A stretch of DNA of 64,000 bases from contig JAURWC010000022.1 of NCBI GenBank assembly GCA_030655135.1, positions 1 through 64,000 of the forward strand, read 5' to 3'. This document shows, piece by piece, positions 61,988 through 64,000 of the stretch (its first letter is position 1; each line of letters begins with the position of its first letter). The notes under the pieces were generated by a model, which saw only the letters and a list, made by a program, of their open reading frames with translations, was not told the origin of the DNA and made no database searches. A program made the position numbers and the translations under genes. The stretch comes from Hyphomicrobiaceae bacterium. GTDB lineage: Bacteria > Pseudomonadota > Alphaproteobacteria > Rhizobiales > Hyphomicrobiaceae.

Positions 61988-63034
61988 ATGGCAAACGTCG
62001 CGGCTCCCTCCACTTCCAATTCTTTCTCCTGGCAAGTCCCTGCGTGGCTTGCGCCGCTTGCGGTTGTTGTCGCGGCGTTCGGCGTCGTGCCTTTCGTGGC
62101 CAGCCCGTACGTCATCGAGGCGATTCTGCTGCCGTTCCTGGCGTTGAGCCTCGCTGCTGTCGGCTTGAACATCCTCACGGGCTATGCCGGCCAGCTGTCG
62201 CTCGGCTCCGCGGCATTTATGGCCGTCGGGGCCTTCGCCGCCTACAACTTCAATCTTCGCGTCGATGGCTTGCCGCTGATCGTCACGATCATTCTGGCTG
62301 GTGCGACGGCAGCGGCCATCGGCATCGTCTTCGGCCTTCCTAGCTTGCGCCTAAAGGGGTTCTACCTCGCGGTCTCGACGCTCGCCGCGCAGTTCTTCGT
62401 GCAATGGGCGCTGACGAAGTTCGGTTGGTTTTCCAACAACAGTCCGTCGGGTGTCATCGACGCCCCGCCGCTGGCGATCGCCGGGGTCACGTTCGACGGC
62501 GCCGTCGGCCGCTATCTCTTTGCGCTCAGCGTCGTCACCGTGCTCACGGCGTTCGCCTACCGGTTGGTGCGCTCGCAGGCCGGCCGCAACTTCATCGCTG
62601 TGCGCGACAACGAGCTTGCTGCCCGCGTTCTGGGCGTCCCCGTCCTGCGGACCAAGCTGCTGGCGTTTGCGATCTCGTCATTCATCATCGGCATCGCTGG
62701 CGTGCTGTGGGCTTTCGCCTATCTGCGAACGGTGGAGCCGCACGGCTTCAACCTCGATCGCTCGTTCCAGATCCTGTTCATCATCATCATCGGCGGCCTG
62801 GCCACCATCCGCGGCGCTTTTTTTGGCGCGGCGCTGATCGTCGTCTTCCCGTTGATCCTGTCGCGCCTGGGTAGCGCGGTGTTCGGCACCGTCTTCGACT
62901 CGGGCGTCCTCGACATGAGCCAGCGCATCGTCATCGGTGCGCTCATCATCATCTTTCTGATCGCCGAGCCTGACGGCCTCGCAGCGCTGTGGGACCGGCT
63001 GATCAAACGCGCGCACGGGAGAACCGAACCTTGA
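61988..63034 (+). CDS. LivM-type ABC permease
   Basis: I use the ATG at 61988, two bases past the LivH-type stop (348 residues). About ten helices are visible, with LivM-style ALSLAAVGLNILTGYAGQLSLG, RNFIAVRDNELAARVLGV and ITIGGLATIRGAFFGA. A frame that extends upstream to 61676 is not used, since it overlaps the LivH gene fully. Confidence 0.9.
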   Translation: MANVAAPSTSNSFSWQVPAWLAPLAVVVAAFGVVPFVASPYVIEAILLPFLALSLAAVGLNILTGYAGQLSLGSAAFMAVGAFAAYNFNLRVDGLPLIVTIILAGATAAAIGIVFGLPSLRLKGFYLAVSTLAAQFFVQWALTKFGWFSNNSPSGVIDAPPLAIAGVTFDGAVGRYLFALSVVTVLTAFAYRLVRSQAGRNFIAVRDNELAARVLGVPVLRTKLLAFAISSFIIGIAGVLWAFAYLRTVEPHGFNLDRSFQILFIIIIGGLATIRGAFFGAALIVVFPLILSRLGSAVFGTVFDSGVLDMSQRIVIGALIIIFLIAEPDGLAALWDRLIKRAHGRTEP

Positions 63035-63063
63035 AACTCGCATTCGAAATATGGGGAATTCAC

Positions 63064-64000
63064 ATGTCACTACCAACGAAACTTCGACATCTCGCAGCGC
63101 TGACGGCGCTGGCGCTGGTGGCGGCCGCGCCGGCCGCGACGGCAGACGACCAGAGCACGGGTAAGGAACAGTTCTTCCCGCTGCAAAGCTATCGCGTCGG
63201 TCCGTACGCGGCGGGCGGCACCGGCTTCTTCGGCGGCACGATCGACTACTTCAACCTGATCAATACGCGGGACGGCGGCGTCAACGGCGTCAAGCTCACG
63301 TGGGAAGAAGGTGAGACGCAGTACGAGGTGGAGCGCGGCGTCGAGGTCTACGAGCGGTTGAAGAACCGCGCGAATATCGCGGCCTGGAACCCGCTGTCGG
63401 TCGGCATCGCCTACGCGATGATCGATCGCATCAGCAAGGACCGCGTTCCCCTGATCACGATCAACCATGGCCGCACGGATTCGACGGACGGCCGCGTGTT
63501 CCCCTATGTGTTCCCGCTGCTGCTCAATCCCTACAGCGAGACCTCGGGCATCATCAACTACCTCGCCAGCCGCGAGGGCGGCGTCGACAAGCTCAAGGGC
63601 AAGAAGCTTGTCGTGCTCTATCACGGCTCGCCCTACGGCAAGGAAACCATCCCGATCTATGAGCTGCTGAAGGACAAGTACGGCTTCGACGTGCAGCAGA
63701 TCGAGGTGCCGCACCCCGGCAACGAGCAGCAGGCCCAGTGGCTGCAGATCCGCCGCATCAAGCCGGACTACGTCATCCTGCGTGGCTGGGGCGTGATGAA
63801 CCCGGTTGCCTTAAAGACAGCGCAGAAGACTGGCTTCCCGGCCGATCACATCATCGGCAACGTCTGGTCCAACTCTGAAGAAGACGTGTTGCCGGCGGGC
63901 GACGCCGCCAAGGGCTACGTCGCGATCACCACGCAGGCATCGGGTGCCGACTATCCGGTACTGCAGGAAGTCGTCAAGACCGTCTACGACGCCGGCAAGG
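63064..64000 (+). CDS. Branched-chain-amino-acid-type ABC substrate-binding protein, partial
   Basis: The gene starts at the ATG at 63064 and is still open at the window end (312 complete codons). A signal peptide ends near APAATADD. The mature part is a Leu/Ile/Val-binding-type fold: FFPLQSYRVGPYAAGGTGFFGG, a DGGVNGVKLTWEEGETQYEVE segment, and KGKKLVVLYHGSPYGKETIPIYELLKDKYGF. It binds the transported solute, perhaps a sulfone or sulfonate given the msuE-sfnG context. The ligand is inferred from the neighbourhood only. Confidence 0.9.
   Translation, partial: MSLPTKLRHLAALTALALVAAAPAATADDQSTGKEQFFPLQSYRVGPYAAGGTGFFGGTIDYFNLINTRDGGVNGVKLTWEEGETQYEVERGVEVYERLKNRANIAAWNPLSVGIAYAMIDRISKDRVPLITINHGRTDSTDGRVFPYVFPLLLNPYSETSGIINYLASREGGVDKLKGKKLVVLYHGSPYGKETIPIYELLKDKYGFDVQQIEVPHPGNEQQAQWLQIRRIKPDYVILRGWGVMNPVALKTAQKTGFPADHIIGNVWSNSEEDVLPAGDAAKGYVAITTQASGADYPVLQEVVKTVYDAGK

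Noticed and set aside
52787-64000. tRNA-Arg as the attachment site of a genomic island carrying the sulfur genes
   Set aside because: No integrase gene and no second copy of the tRNA 3' end were found in the following 11 kb; the right-hand border could be outside the window.

Overview
The window is about 64 kb of high-GC chromosomal DNA from an alphaproteobacterium, almost certainly order Hyphomicrobiales and plausibly Hyphomicrobium or a relative. Supporting this are the gene orders bolA / J-domain gene / cobS / cobT / phytase-like esterase / rpmB / DUF3108 gene and Suv3-like helicase / S4 protein / fdxA / carD, the aerobic cobaltochelatase subunits CobS and CobT, the 7Fe ferredoxin FdxA, and Hyphomicrobiales-style intergenic palindromes. 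The genus is an inference; no rRNA gene is present.

Layout. 0-11.2 kb is a metal-uptake region on the minus strand: a NarL-type two-component pair, tonB-exbD-exbB, a siderophore-type TonB-dependent receptor, then an operon of a DUF2946 protein, a second TonB-dependent receptor and a DUF1775-PCuAC fusion that together look like a copper acquisition system. 11.2-12.5 kb holds an HELGH metalloprotease-like gene and an IS630-type DNA-binding remnant. 12.6-17 kb is an RND efflux pump (permease and adaptor, no outer-membrane channel). 17.4-24 kb mixes housekeeping genes (MoeB-like, CysK, Dut, CoaBC) with a RES/Xre toxin-antitoxin pair. 24-30.9 kb has two TPR proteins, a DUF4212/SSS symporter pair, a CorC-type transporter and a His-rich small secreted protein.

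31-48.4 kb is conserved chromosomal core: BolA, J-domain protein, CobS, CobT, a phytase-like esterase, L28, DUF3108 protein, Suv3-like helicase, S4 protein, FdxA and CarD. It continues with a nuclease gene, a gene of unknown function, and yidC, rnpA and rpmH. rpmH (44 aa, GTG start) is easily missed and has a clear sigma70-type promoter. 48.5-52.9 kb carries a DUF188 protein, a pyridine nucleotide-disulfide oxidoreductase with an altered redox motif, an orphan histidine kinase and tRNA-Arg(ACG).

52.9-64 kb is an organosulfur region: SsuABC-like transporter (minus strand), a Tat-exported isochorismatase-fold protein lacking two of three usual catalytic residues, a porin, and a plus-strand operon msuE-sfnG followed by a branched-chain-amino-acid-type ABC transporter whose binding protein runs off the window. 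Together these suggest uptake and FMNH2-dependent oxidation of dimethyl sulfone and sulfonates as sulfur (possibly carbon) sources. An 11-bp motif with a conserved AT-rich follow-up sits upstream of both the isochorismatase-like gene and the porin gene.

The strongest candidates for incompletely described biology are the copper receptor operon (7.4-11.2 kb) and the sulfone module with its dedicated Liv-type transporter (52.9-64 kb). No CRISPR array, rRNA operon, prophage or complete insertion sequence was seen.
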